From: an uncultured Veillonella sp.
GTDB taxonomy: Bacteria; Bacillota; Negativicutes; Veillonellales; Veillonellaceae
Assembly: GCF_934230905.1 (NCBI RefSeq)
Contig: NZ_CAKQFJ010000042.1
Location: 1 to 12,234, forward strand
Direction of reading: 5' to 3'
DNA length: 12,234 nucleotides
Shown here: one piece after another, positions 1-7,666 of the stretch
Numbering within the stretch: the first letter of the stretch is position 1
Layout of the letters: each line of letters starts with the position of its first letter
Translations under genes and position numbers: made by a program
The notes under the pieces: model-generated
Told to the model about the DNA's origin: nothing
The model's input: only the letters and a program-made list of their open reading frames with translations
Databases searched by the model: none

Positions 1-155
1 CTTTTATCATTTTTTTGAACGCTATCTTGATCAATAGACCAAGTGATGCCAGCACTATCTTGACCAAATACTTGCCAATTAACAGCACTAGCAGAACCAA
101 AACCGAATGCACAAATTGCAGCAGCCGCTAAACATGTACCTAATAATTTTTTCAT
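1..155 (-). CDS. Small Sec-exported protein, N-terminal part only
   Basis: Only the first 51 codons are in the window; the gene runs off the left edge. The protein starts MKKLLGTC, has a hydrophobic alanine-rich core and a signal-peptidase site after SASA (about residue 24), so it is probably secreted or periplasmic. The mature start (VNWQVFGQDS, then TWSIDQDSVQK) aligns with the mature start of the exported protein at 1524-1892 (ADWYYVDADA, then AWFIDNSSVFK): the tryptophans, ID, SV and K match. The two are therefore probably paralogues. The start ATG (153-155) is preceded by GAGGTGA at good spacing. It lies 45 bp downstream of the fic gene on the same strand. The function is unknown. Confidence 0.8.
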   Translation of the reverse strand, partial: MKKLLGTCLAAAAICAFGFGSASAVNWQVFGQDSAGITWSIDQDSVQKNDK

Positions 156-188
156 ATATTTCACCTCGTATAAAATCAAATTTCTTTT

Positions 189-194
189 ATTATA
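189..194 (-). promoter_or_regulatory. Possible -10 box for the exported-protein gene at 1-155
   Basis: The minus strand reads TATAAT here, 33 bases upstream of the start codon, just past the fic stop codon. No convincing -35 box is seen 16-18 bp upstream, so the gene may instead be read from fic transcription. This is a motif match only. Confidence 0.3.
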
Positions 195-200
195 TAAGTA

Positions 201-1277
201 TTAAATGTATTTTGTGTGAAAGCTAATTTTTTGAGCTACCTTTACATAAAAGGTACTGCGCCCTACACCGTGTCGCTCAATAAAGCCTTCTTCCACAAGT
301 TCTTTCAAGGCTTTCTCTACGGTAGATACAGCAATATCTGGTTGCTTGTCAAGAATACCTGACTTTGTAATCTTACCAAGAGTACTACTAATAATTGTTT
401 TTATACGATCCTTTGCAGATAATGATGTATTGAACAGTTCAATGCGGCTTTCAAAATCACGATACGCTGCCAAGATAACACGGAGCACATATTTTACAAA
501 AGGAACCACATCCTCATCCCCTGTATGCCAACCTGAGCTAGATTGAGCCAGCGCCACATAATAACTATCCTTTGTACGCTCAATTTTTTGCTCTAAACTG
601 ATAAACCTACCTATCATATAACCATTTTGATATAACAACAATGTCATCAATAGTCGACTCATACGCCCGTTTCCGTCATTAAAAGGATGAATGCACAAAA
701 AATCGTGTATAAATACAGGAATCACAAGCAAAGGATCTACTAATTTATCGTTCAATACAGAAGTAACACTATTACAAATTTCATCCATAGCAATAGGTGT
801 TGCATAAGGGTCTAATGATTTGAATCGTTCTATCTCACGACCATCAGCAAGTCGCTCAATAATCGAATTCTGTACATTTTTAAACTGACCACCTATCCCC
901 TTATGGGAATACGCATACAAATCTCGATACAACTGCAATACGATTTGACTCGTCAAGTTAATGTACTCGTAACTTTCATGCACCGTATTCAACACATCGC
1001 GATAACCCATAATCTCTTCCTCATCCCGATTACGAGGCGATGTCTTATCCGCCACCAATGACCGAATCCGAGCCTTCGTCGTCACAATCCCTTCGATTCG
1101 GTTTGACGACTCCACACTCTGTACCTTCGCAATATTTACCAATCGAGCCACACTACTAGGCCTCTGAGATACAAACAAATCCTGCCGTCCCTTATACTCA
1201 TGAATCCGTGAAAGCAACGACACAACCTCGCCATCCCATAGACAATCCATTAACCGCCGATAATCAAAACTACGCAT
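201..1277 (-). CDS. Fic family protein (class II AMP-transferase) with C-terminal winged helix
   Basis: This 358-residue protein carries the Fic active-site motif HPFNDGNGRMSR at residues 197-208, which has the catalytic His197, the acidic Asp201 and Arg208. Fic enzymes usually transfer AMP from ATP to a hydroxyl side chain of a target protein. An inhibitory-helix motif of the (S/T)xxxE(G/N) type, SNRIEG at residues 58-63, lies N-terminal to the Fic core, which makes it class II; Glu62 would block productive ATP binding until it is displaced. Residues about 285-345 look like a winged helix-turn-helix (STVEKALKELVEEGFIERHG, then a beta wing), so it may bind DNA. The ATG is preceded by AAGGTGG. 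No antitoxin gene adjoins it, consistent with built-in inhibition. The target is not known. An inverted repeat at 1311-1336 could be its own operator. Confidence 0.9.
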   Translation of the reverse strand: MRSFDYRRLMDCLWDGEVVSLLSRIHEYKGRQDLFVSQRPSSVARLVNIAKVQSVESSNRIEGIVTTKARIRSLVADKTSPRNRDEEEIMGYRDVLNTVHESYEYINLTSQIVLQLYRDLYAYSHKGIGGQFKNVQNSIIERLADGREIERFKSLDPYATPIAMDEICNSVTSVLNDKLVDPLLVIPVFIHDFLCIHPFNDGNGRMSRLLMTLLLYQNGYMIGRFISLEQKIERTKDSYYVALAQSSSGWHTGDEDVVPFVKYVLRVILAAYRDFESRIELFNTSLSAKDRIKTIISSTLGKITKSGILDKQPDIAVSTVEKALKELVEEGFIERHGVGRSTFYVKVAQKISFHTKYI

Positions 1278-1310
1278 TCCGCACCACCTTATCCCTACTT
1301 ACATTACTAT

Positions 1311-1336
1311 CCCCTAATTTTAACATAATATAGGGG
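1311..1336. promoter_or_regulatory. Inverted repeat upstream of fic (candidate operator)
   Basis: CCCCTA (1311-1316) and TAGGGG (1331-1336) form perfect 6-bp arms around a 14-bp AT-rich centre, 34-59 bp upstream of the fic start. A related half-site (minus strand TAGGGATAAGG) overlaps the ribosome binding region. The position suits a repressor site, possibly for the winged helix of the Fic protein itself. The role is inferred. Confidence 0.4.
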
Positions 1337-1410
1337 AAAATAATACTAATGTAGAATAAAAGAAACCTCGCTCTGAATATGTTGCTAAGGTAGGCTGGGA
1401 AATGAATGGT

Positions 1411-1525
1411 GTCTAAAAACCGACTTTACCTTCACTGTGAATTTCGATTCTCGAAATCTTACGTTCAGGACTAAGTGATGTGTGGCTCCCATACGTCGCT
1501 ATACTCCTCTGTTAGCTCAAACCCT
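1411..1525 (+). repeat. Dispersed two-hairpin repeat, diverged copy
   Basis: This stretch aligns over about 115 bp with the core of both tandem units at the right end of the window (about 11823-11934 and 12084-12195). Shared blocks include GATGTGTGG, CCCATACGTCGCTA, CTCCTCTGTTAGCTCA and AATCTTACG. Stem-loop I lies at 1429-1469: outer arms 1429-1435 and 1463-1469, conserved internal-loop bases TGTG and TTAC, inner arms 1440-1446 and 1452-1458. Stem-loop II lies at 1474-1500 with 12-bp arms and loop CTC. On the plus strand stem II closes with three G-U pairs; the minus strand would have A-C mismatches at the same places, which favours a plus-strand RNA. The right border overlaps the stop codon of the neighbouring exported-protein gene. 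Strand choice is inferred. Confidence 0.75.
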
Positions 1526-1892
1526 ACTTATGGGCCTGCATTACTTCTGCCCCTATTGTATCTTTTTCAATTTTCATAGGTTTTTGTTTTTCGTTGCTAC
1601 TCAACAAAGCTACACCGGATTGACTATATACCGTTGCATTCACTTCTGTCCAAGTGCTGTCTGGACGGTTAATTTCAACGGTATAGATATAAGTATATCC
1701 GTCTACATTATTAGCTTTCACCAAGATACGAGCCATAGAATCTGTTTTAAATACGGATGAATTATCAATAAACCATGCAGAGTCATCCGCATCCGCATCA
1801 ACATAGTACCAATCAGCGGCATGAGCTACGCCAAAGCCACCAGCAAATATACATCCTGCTGCCATAATAGCAGCTAACCATTTTTTCATCAT
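1524..1892 (-). CDS. Small Sec-exported protein, downstream of gyrA
   Basis: This 122-residue protein has a clear signal peptide (MMKKWLAAIM, then a glycine/alanine-rich core) with a predicted cut after AHA at residue 25. The mature part is rich in Asp, Trp and Tyr and is predicted to be mostly beta strand. It is related to the truncated protein at the left edge. The gene starts 11 bp after the gyrA stop, on the same strand, and is probably co-transcribed with it. Two ATG codons are adjacent (1890-1892 and 1887-1889), with AGGA about 8 bp upstream of the first. The TAG stop straddles the border of the dispersed repeat, so the C-terminus may have been set by insertion of that element. No family or function is recognised. 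Confidence 0.8.
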   Translation of the reverse strand: MMKKWLAAIMAAGCIFAGGFGVAHAADWYYVDADADDSAWFIDNSSVFKTDSMARILVKANNVDGYTYIYTVEINRPDSTWTEVNATVYSQSGVALLSSNEKQKPMKIEKDTIGAEVMQAHK

Positions 1893-1903
1893 TCTATCCT
1901 ATT

Positions 1904-4369
1904 CTATTCTTCGCTTTCAATTTCAGATGCAGGAATCACAGCAATGCTAGCGACTTTATCACCTTCATCGAGATTTTGTGTTTTCACACCAGAAATGGCT
2001 TTGCCTTTTTTCACAGCAATGTCATTCATGTTAAAGCGAATAATCTTACCTTGTTCAGAAATTAACATCACTTCGTCATCATTGTGAACGACTTCAACGG
2101 CTACTACATCGCCAGTTTTATCGTTAATGCGGAAGTTCTTTGTACCGATGCCGCCGCGTTTTTGTACATTGTACGCATCCGCTTCGTTGCGTTTACCATA
2201 GCCTTCTTCAGAAATAGTGAACACTTGTGCTTCGCTTTCATCAGACTCAAGAACACCAGCGCCTACAACAACGTCGCCAGTTTTCAACTTGATGCCACGA
2301 ACGCCATGAGCCGCACGTTTCATGAGACGAACATCCTCTTCATTGCAACGGATGGCCATACCAAGTTTCGTACCAATTAAGATATCTTGGTTGCCTGTCG
2401 TTACGATAACGCAAATCAAGCGGTCCCCTTCGTCAAGGTTGATTGCATTGAGGCCGGAACGACGGATATTGCGGTATTCTTCGATTGCCGTACGTTTTAC
2501 AACACCGAATTCAGTAACCATAAATAAGTTTACATTTTTATGGATACGTTCAAGATCAATCATAGTCGTAACGGATTCACCTACAGCCAATGGCAATACG
2601 TTAACCATAGCGGTACCACGAGAGTTACGGGAACCTGCTTCTGGCACTTCGTACGCTTTGAGACGATATGTACGACCAGTGGACGTGAAGAACAACAATG
2701 TATTATGCGTGCGAACATGCATAATTTGTGTTACATAATCGTCTTCTTTCGTCTTCATGCCGATAACGCCAGCGCCACCCTTATGTTGGTTGCGATATAC
2801 GTTTGCGTTCATGCGTTTGATATAACCTTGTTTAGTCAAGGTAATTACCATTTCTTCGTCAGCGATAAGGTCTTCTACATCAAGGTCGGATGTATCGATA
2901 GTGATTTCAGAACGACGAGGGTCGCCGTATTTTTTCTTCATATCTTCCAATTCGTCTTTGATGATTTGACGTTGACGCGCTTCGCTAGCCAAGATAGCTT
3001 TCAAGTCTTCAATCAATGCCAATAATTCCTTGTACTCTTCTTCGATTTTTTCGCGTTCCAAACCGGTTAAACGGCGTAAACGCATGTCGAGGATGGCTAC
3101 CGCTTGTTTTTCTGAAAGCCCGAATTTTTGCATCAATGCGTTACGTGCGATTTCGTCAGTTTGAGAGCTGCGGATTGTCGCGATAACTTCATCGATGTGG
3201 TCTAGGGCAATCAACAAGCCTTCCAAGATGTGAGCACGCGCTTCGGCTTTATTAAGCTCGAATTGAGTACGGCGTACGATAACATCGAGACGGTGATCTA
3301 AGTAATAACCCAATACTTCTTTCAAATTCAATACGCGAGGATGACCATCCACGAGAGCCAACATAATCACGCCGAAAGATTCTTGTAATTGAGTATGTTT
3401 ATACAATTTATTAAGAACGATATCTGGTTGCACGTCAGCGCGCAATTCGATAACGATGCGCAAACCTTGACGGTCAGATTCATCGCGAAGTGCTGTGATA
3501 CCATCGATTACCTTGTCACGGCTCAAGTTCGCAATCGTTTCGATGACACGAGCCTTGTTAACTTGGTATGGAATCTCAGTGACTACGATTTTATGCTTGC
3601 CCTTCGCCATTTCTTCAATGGTTGCACGAGCGCGCATCTTAACGCTACCACGACCTGTGGAGTACGCTTTTTTAATGCCGTCACGGCCCAAGATAAGCGC
3701 CCCAGTCGGGAAGTCAGGGCCTTTGATTTGTGTCATCAATTCGTCCACAGTTACATCTGGATTATCGATAAGCATTTCAAGGCCATTACAAACCTCATTA
3801 AGGTTGTGCGGCGGAATATTGGTCGCCATCCCTACGGCGATACCGCTGGAACCATTGATGAGAAGATTTGGAATCTTCGCTGGCAATACGGTCGGTTCTT
3901 GCAAGCTTTCATCATAGTTCGGCATGAAATCAACAGTTTCCTTGTCGATATCAGCAAGCATTTCTTGCGTAATTCTCGCCATACGTACTTCGGTATAACG
4001 CATCGCAGCAGCACTATCGCCGTCAATGGAACCAAAGTTACCATGGCCGTCTACCAAGAGGTAGCGCGTATTGAAATCTTGCGCTAAACGAACCGTTGCG
4101 TCGTAAACGGAACTATCACCATGTGGATGATACTTACCAAGAACGTCACCGACGATACGAGCAGATTTCTTATATGGTTTATTTGGCGTCATGCCTGTTT
4201 CGTGCATCGCGTACAAAATACGACGATGTACTGGTTTCAAGCCATCACGCACATCTGGAAGAGCACGCATTACGATTACGGACATCGCATAATCGATATA
4301 GGCGTTCTTCATTTCTTTATCAATCTGAACGGGATGAATATTCCCATGGGACCATTGTTGGTCTGCCAC
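1904..4369 (-). CDS. gyrA: DNA gyrase subunit A
   Basis: This is the 821-residue breakage-reunion subunit of gyrase, which with GyrB introduces negative supercoils into DNA. The catalytic tyrosine is Tyr125 in AAAMRYTE. The quinolone-resistance region reads KYHPHGDSSVYD (residues 79-90), with Ser86 and Asp90 at the places of E. coli Ser83 and Asp87, so it looks wild type. The C-terminal beta-pinwheel carries a GyrA box, QKRGGIG, at residues 736-742, which separates it from ParC. The length equals that of B. subtilis GyrA. The start is GTG (4367-4369), chosen because GAGGTGA sits 5 bp upstream and the protein begins MADQQW. gyrB is not beside it: the upstream neighbour is a divergent transporter. 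Confidence 0.98.
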   Translation of the reverse strand: MADQQWSHGNIHPVQIDKEMKNAYIDYAMSVIVMRALPDVRDGLKPVHRRILYAMHETGMTPNKPYKKSARIVGDVLGKYHPHGDSSVYDATVRLAQDFNTRYLLVDGHGNFGSIDGDSAAAMRYTEVRMARITQEMLADIDKETVDFMPNYDESLQEPTVLPAKIPNLLINGSSGIAVGMATNIPPHNLNEVCNGLEMLIDNPDVTVDELMTQIKGPDFPTGALILGRDGIKKAYSTGRGSVKMRARATIEEMAKGKHKIVVTEIPYQVNKARVIETIANLSRDKVIDGITALRDESDRQGLRIVIELRADVQPDIVLNKLYKHTQLQESFGVIMLALVDGHPRVLNLKEVLGYYLDHRLDVIVRRTQFELNKAEARAHILEGLLIALDHIDEVIATIRSSQTDEIARNALMQKFGLSEKQAVAILDMRLRRLTGLEREKIEEEYKELLALIEDLKAILASEARQRQIIKDELEDMKKKYGDPRRSEITIDTSDLDVEDLIADEEMVITLTKQGYIKRMNANVYRNQHKGGAGVIGMKTKEDDYVTQIMHVRTHNTLLFFTSTGRTYRLKAYEVPEAGSRNSRGTAMVNVLPLAVGESVTTMIDLERIHKNVNLFMVTEFGVVKRTAIEEYRNIRRSGLNAINLDEGDRLICVIVTTGNQDILIGTKLGMAIRCNEEDVRLMKRAAHGVRGIKLKTGDVVVGAGVLESDESEAQVFTISEEGYGKRNEADAYNVQKRGGIGTKNFRINDKTGDVVAVEVVHNDDEVMLISEQGKIIRFNMNDIAVKKGKAISGVKTQNLDEGDKVASIAVIPASEIESEE

Positions 4370-4413
4370 AATCTCACCTCATTTTACTAACACTGATTAC
4401 AATTCATCATATT

Positions 4414-4422
4414 ATTATAGCA
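4414..4422 (-). promoter_or_regulatory. Extended -10 promoter of gyrA
   Basis: On the minus strand the sequence reads TGCTATAAT, a perfect TATAAT with the TGn extension, which lowers the need for a -35 box; none is obvious. The expected start is near 4407, giving a leader of about 38 nt before the GTG codon. Confidence 0.65.
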
Positions 4423-4608
4423 TTTTTAAGGGGTGAACGCTATTGTTATCGAGATTTTTGGTGAAAGTATACTCCAATTGTTACAGATTTTATTTCACAC
4501 ACATATATTTATCTATTTAAAAATACACCTATCCTTGTTACAATAATTTTGTTTTTATTCATTATTCTATGAACTTTTATAAATAGAATGTACAGAGAGG
4601 AGATACAT

Positions 4609-5850
4609 ATGGATAATCAGAATTCAAAATTTCACTTACCCAAAATTCCAGCCATTATCTGGATACAATTATTGCTACTCGCTATAGGTTATGCCTTTTA
4701 TTCAGCAAACCGTTTATCCTTTGGTGTCGGTTTAAAAGCCATCGCTGCGCAATTAGCATTAACGCCAATCCAAGTCGGTACATTAGGTACTATTTTCACA
4801 TTAGGCCAAGCGCTCATCGATATTCCCGCTGGATACCTAGCCGATAAATTTGGACGCAAACGCTTGCTTGTATCAAGCATGGTTTTCCTAGGTATCATGA
4901 CTGCTATCGTAACAAAAGCTAGTGATGTCATTCAGGTTGGTCTAGCTCGTACTATTTTCGGCATGGCAGAAGGTATGTGGAATATTGTTATGTACTCTGT
5001 AGCTGGATCCATCTTTCCAGCTGCCCGGGCCATGTTAAACGGCCTCATGATGACCTTCTATGCCATCGGCGCCTATGTAGGTCCTACATACTATGGATAT
5101 AATCTTTCACAAACAGGAGAATGGACACAAGGTCTATTTAATATCGGTCTCGTTACCATCGCATTCGGTATCTTGCTGTTCTTTGGATTCCGTAAAAAAT
5201 ACACCGACGTATCCACCGATGTTAAGGGCATGCATCTCGTTGAGGCTGTGAAAGCGGTGGGAACAAACAAAATCGTGTGGCTCGCTGTTGCCATTCAAAT
5301 TCTAAATATCGTTCCATACTGGGGCTTTGCCTCCATGGGGCCATACCTATTCATGACCTTCAAAGGTTTTAGTGCCGCTGAAGCAGGACAATTCTTCGGC
5401 ATGGTGTATGGTATCGGCGGTTTATCTGGCGTTGTACTCGGTTTCTTCGCAGATAAATTTGGCCGTAAACCAACTATTATCACCTTAGCACTATTAAATG
5501 CAATCTGCGGCATTCTAATTTTCCACTTCATCCCTAAAACAACCGTACTGCTCTACATTGTTGGTGCTATTATGGGCATCGGTCTCCATGCCATTTATGT
5601 ACTGGGATATACCATCGCACAAGATGGTGTTAGCCATAAACAAATTGGACTTGCCACAGGACTTGTAGGCGCTTCTAGCTATTTTCTCTCCTTCTTTTCA
5701 GGTCCATTCATGGGTTGGCTCACGAGCACATGGGGCCATATGATTGCGCTAGACATCGTCGTTGTTGCTTTTGAAGCTGTACTCGTAGTGGTAGCAATCA
5801 TTATGAAAGAAACGCAAAAGAAACATTCTACAATCATCGAAGAAAAATAA
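4609..5850 (+). CDS. Major facilitator superfamily transporter, 12 TM
   Basis: This 413-residue inner-membrane carrier has about 12 hydrophobic segments in two halves. MFS motif A occurs in both halves: GYLADKFGRK at residues 75-84 and GFFADKFGRK at 278-287. Such carriers move small solutes by uniport or by coupling to an ion gradient. The substrate cannot be read from the sequence. An upstream ATG at 4588 would add seven residues, but the strong GAGAGGAG ribosome site lies just before the ATG at 4609, so that start is preferred. It is divergent from gyrA and appears to be a single-gene unit, because a strong terminator follows 26 bp after the stop. The cytoplasmic tail ends in a charged stretch (KETQKKHSTIIEEK). 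Confidence 0.92.
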   Translation: MDNQNSKFHLPKIPAIIWIQLLLLAIGYAFYSANRLSFGVGLKAIAAQLALTPIQVGTLGTIFTLGQALIDIPAGYLADKFGRKRLLVSSMVFLGIMTAIVTKASDVIQVGLARTIFGMAEGMWNIVMYSVAGSIFPAARAMLNGLMMTFYAIGAYVGPTYYGYNLSQTGEWTQGLFNIGLVTIAFGILLFFGFRKKYTDVSTDVKGMHLVEAVKAVGTNKIVWLAVAIQILNIVPYWGFASMGPYLFMTFKGFSAAEAGQFFGMVYGIGGLSGVVLGFFADKFGRKPTIITLALLNAICGILIFHFIPKTTVLLYIVGAIMGIGLHAIYVLGYTIAQDGVSHKQIGLATGLVGASSYFLSFFSGPFMGWLTSTWGHMIALDIVVVAFEAVLVVVAIIMKETQKKHSTIIEEK

Positions 5851-5876
5851 AAATTCATATAGATATCTCAACACCT

Positions 5877-5917
5877 AAAAAGGACGTGCAAATCAGATTG
5901 ATTTACACGTCCTTTTT
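5877..5917 (+). terminator. Bidirectional intrinsic terminator between the MFS gene and sfsA
   Basis: The arms are AAAAAGGACGTG (5877-5888) plus AAATC (5890-5894), pairing with GATTT (5900-5904) and CACGTCCTTTTT (5906-5917) around loop AGATT. One internal C/A mismatch interrupts the stem. The A-tract and T-tract on either side allow it to act on both converging transcripts. Confidence 0.92.
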
Positions 5918-5928
5918 ATCATATCATC

Positions 5929-5959
5929 AGCAGTTGTTTCCATTTTGGAAATAACTGCT
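5929..5959. other. Second stem-loop in the convergent gap
   Basis: AGCAGTTGTTTCC (5929-5941) pairs with GGAAATAACTGCT (5947-5959) around loop ATTTT: 13 pairs with one G-U on the plus strand. No T-run follows on either strand. It may protect the 3' end of the sfsA message or back up the adjacent terminator. Confidence 0.6.
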
Positions 5960-5984
5960 AACGCATCTTGAACATATTGTTGTA

Positions 5985-7154
5985 TTACTCCTCAACACTA
6001 ATGATCGAATCCAGCTGATTCATCCTAAATTCTTCTACCACATCCATAAATGCTTTGTTATGTATAGGATTTTCAGTCATCCCAAACAAATGGCTTTTAC
6101 AATCGCAATCGGAGCAGCCAAATTTAGGCACGCTCCACCCCGCAATGGCACGCACCGCATCAGCCAACGCACATTCCGCATCCTGCCGACTCGTCCTAAT
6201 CGGTAGGCCTGCTATCATTTCGCAGTGACCACGGAAGTAGTCGAGGTGCCAATGCATTTTCTTACGTTTCCGTTTATGGCGTACAATACGTTTCGTAAGG
6301 TTTGCCTTGGCGGAGCCGACATACATGTAATAGCCCGCATTAAAATGCATCATCCCTTTAGAACCAATTTCGAGGTCTAAGTCGTGATCAAGATGCATCA
6401 CCATCACGTACACACCGCTATCGTATGCTTCGCTATCAAGGATATAACTCGGATAGGTACATTCTCGTGTCACGGTAGGCATGGTGAAAGTCTCGTCCCA
6501 CGCTACTGCAACGGCTTTCCAATCTAACGAAGGAGCTACCTCTTTAAAAGTGCGCGCAAATTCTAAATCTGTATGATAATCAGGTAAGAACCATTGTGCC
6601 TTATCCCACTGCACAAGGAAAAGAACCCCTGTGTGGTAGCCTTCGTTTTGAAGTTCCTTTAAGTGCAATAAATGTTTACGACCACGTTCTGTAATAGCAT
6701 CAGGGAACATGGCACCGGTCTTAGAAAACAACGTACAGGATTTCACCTCTAAAAGGAATTCTGCCCCCTCATCATTGGTGAGCAATATATCAAAACGCGA
6801 TGTTGTACCATGTAGTTTTACGGTATATTCCCGCCGTACAACACGCCACTGTTCCCAACCAGGAATGAGTTTATTTTCAATTAAATACTGCGCCACATCA
6901 TTGCTATAATTGGTATCGAGCATGATTACTACGCCGTCACGCTCAATACCTACCACGCGGTACTTCGTTTTTGCATCAGACTTATCATGGGGCACAATAT
7001 ACATCGTTACGCCGGTAAACAACAGTTCCCACATACGACCTGGGTTAGGTAAATGAGCGAGTACGCTTTCACCATTAAGATTCAAAGTCACCACAAAGCG
7101 GTTGGGACGGCCGGTATAGGTTGCTTTCAAAATTGTATCATATAGAACCTTCAT
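5985..7154 (-). CDS. sfsA: SfsA-type nuclease fused to a DUF123 (GIY-YIG) domain
   Basis: Residues 1 to about 235 are an SfsA domain: LPNPGRM at 35-41, the PD-(D/E)xK-like residues Asp122 and Glu136-Val-Lys138, then GAMFPDAITERGRKH at 147-161. SfsA proteins are described as sugar-fermentation stimulation proteins and, more recently, as DNA/RNA nucleases. Residues about 245-380 are a DUF123 domain of the GIY-YIG superfamily: GVY at 247-249, YMYVGSA at 276-282, Arg289/His293 followed by KKMHWHLDYF at 298-307, and a Cys cluster GCSDCDCKSHLF at 346-357. E. coli SfsA is about 234 residues, so the C-terminal 150 residues are an addition. Two nuclease-like folds in one chain suggest a nucleic-acid processing role; the substrate is unknown. 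The start has AGGAGGA in front. Confidence 0.9.
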   Translation of the reverse strand: MKVLYDTILKATYTGRPNRFVVTLNLNGESVLAHLPNPGRMWELLFTGVTMYIVPHDKSDAKTKYRVVGIERDGVVIMLDTNYSNDVAQYLIENKLIPGWEQWRVVRREYTVKLHGTTSRFDILLTNDEGAEFLLEVKSCTLFSKTGAMFPDAITERGRKHLLHLKELQNEGYHTGVLFLVQWDKAQWFLPDYHTDLEFARTFKEVAPSLDWKAVAVAWDETFTMPTVTRECTYPSYILDSEAYDSGVYVMVMHLDHDLDLEIGSKGMMHFNAGYYMYVGSAKANLTKRIVRHKRKRKKMHWHLDYFRGHCEMIAGLPIRTSRQDAECALADAVRAIAGWSVPKFGCSDCDCKSHLFGMTENPIHNKAFMDVVEEFRMNQLDSIISVEE

Positions 7155-7186
7155 CGTTCCTCCTATATCAAGATAATTCTAAGTTC

Positions 7187-7192
7187 ATTATA
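7187..7192 (-). promoter_or_regulatory. Candidate -10 box of sfsA
   Basis: The minus strand reads TATAAT, 33 bp upstream of the sfsA ATG and directly after the T-tract of the DUF2922 terminator. No good -35 is seen. Confidence 0.45.
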
Positions 7193-7196
7193 CAAC

Positions 7197-7224
7197 AAAA
7201 CGGGCCACTCCAAAGAGCAGCCCG
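7197..7224 (-). terminator. Intrinsic terminator of the DUF1659-DUF2922 unit
   Basis: Read on the minus strand, CGGGC, a TG/TG internal loop, CTC, loop TTTG, GAG and GCCCG form a symmetric stem (7201-7224), followed by TTTTGTTG. It separates the two-gene unit from sfsA. Confidence 0.8.
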
Positions 7225-7233
7225 CTGGGAGGC

Positions 7234-7266
7234 GTCATATGACAGGTTCCGATACTACCATATGAC
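7234..7266. repeat. Short direct repeat CATATGAC
   Basis: CATATGAC occurs at 7236-7243, within the 10-bp palindrome GTCATATGAC at 7234-7243, and again at 7259-7266. The repeat spacing is 23 bp, about two helical turns. It lies between the end of the DUF2922 gene and its terminator, upstream of the sfsA -10. It may be a regulator site; this is a guess. Confidence 0.35.
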
Positions 7267-7353
7267 TAGTGATAAGATATACATCGCATGACAGCAATAG
7301 TTGTGCTAAACACAAATCAAATAAATTTGTCTATGTATGAGCGATATGTTGTT

Positions 7354-7575
7354 TTATTGCAAATCTTTACTTTGCGTAGAGACTTCACTGGCAGAGGTAA
7401 AGCTTGCCAATGGAGCATCACCAGCGCCTAAGATTACCTTATTCGCTACTAGCGCATTAGCTGCCGTTTTAACTTGTTCCAAAGTAAGGCCAGCGCGAGG
7501 TCCACTAATTGTAATCGATGCGCTTTTGCCATTGACTGTAGAAAATTTAAGATATACCACACGTTTATCAGCCAT
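7354..7575 (-). CDS. DUF2922 family protein
   Basis: This 73-residue protein begins MADKRVVYLKFSTVNGKSA and continues with TISGPRAGLTLEQVKTAANA, the pattern of DUF2922: a beta-strand pair, then a helix beginning at LTLEQV. The function of the family is unknown. The start at 7573-7575 is chosen because AAAGGAG lies 8 bp upstream; a GTG at 7582-7584 would leave no room for a ribosome site. It is the second gene after DUF1659, and these two families commonly sit together in Firmicutes. The usual third partner, a short YvrJ membrane peptide, is not found between here and the terminator. Confidence 0.85.
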   Translation of the reverse strand: MADKRVVYLKFSTVNGKSASITISGPRAGLTLEQVKTAANALVANKVILGAGDAPLASFTSASEVSTQSKDLQ

Positions 7576-7666
7576 GTTGGGCACTCCTTTCTAATTCATA
7601 TACATAGGGATGGGAATGAAATTGTGAGTGATTCATAGGATTTGGATGACTAAGAACCCTCACGCA

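Noticed and set aside
201..1277. Doc-type toxin of a toxin-antitoxin pair
   Set aside because: The protein is much longer than Doc, carries its own inhibitory motif, and no antitoxin gene adjoins it.
1482..1760. Plus-strand open frame over the dispersed repeat and the exported-protein gene
   Set aside because: No ribosome site, and it runs through the hairpin element and antisense to a gene with a clear signal peptide.
3389..4087. Long plus-strand open frame opposite gyrA
   Set aside because: It is antisense to highly conserved GyrA sequence, has no ribosome site, and encodes no recognisable protein; it is a shadow of codon bias.
4588..4608. Upstream ATG extending the MFS transporter by seven residues
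   Set aside because: The extension consists of the ribosome binding site itself (GAGGAG before the ATG at 4609).
7225..7353. Possible YvrJ-like small gene after DUF2922
   Set aside because: All ATG frames on the minus strand close within a few codons; the partner usually seen with this pair is absent here.
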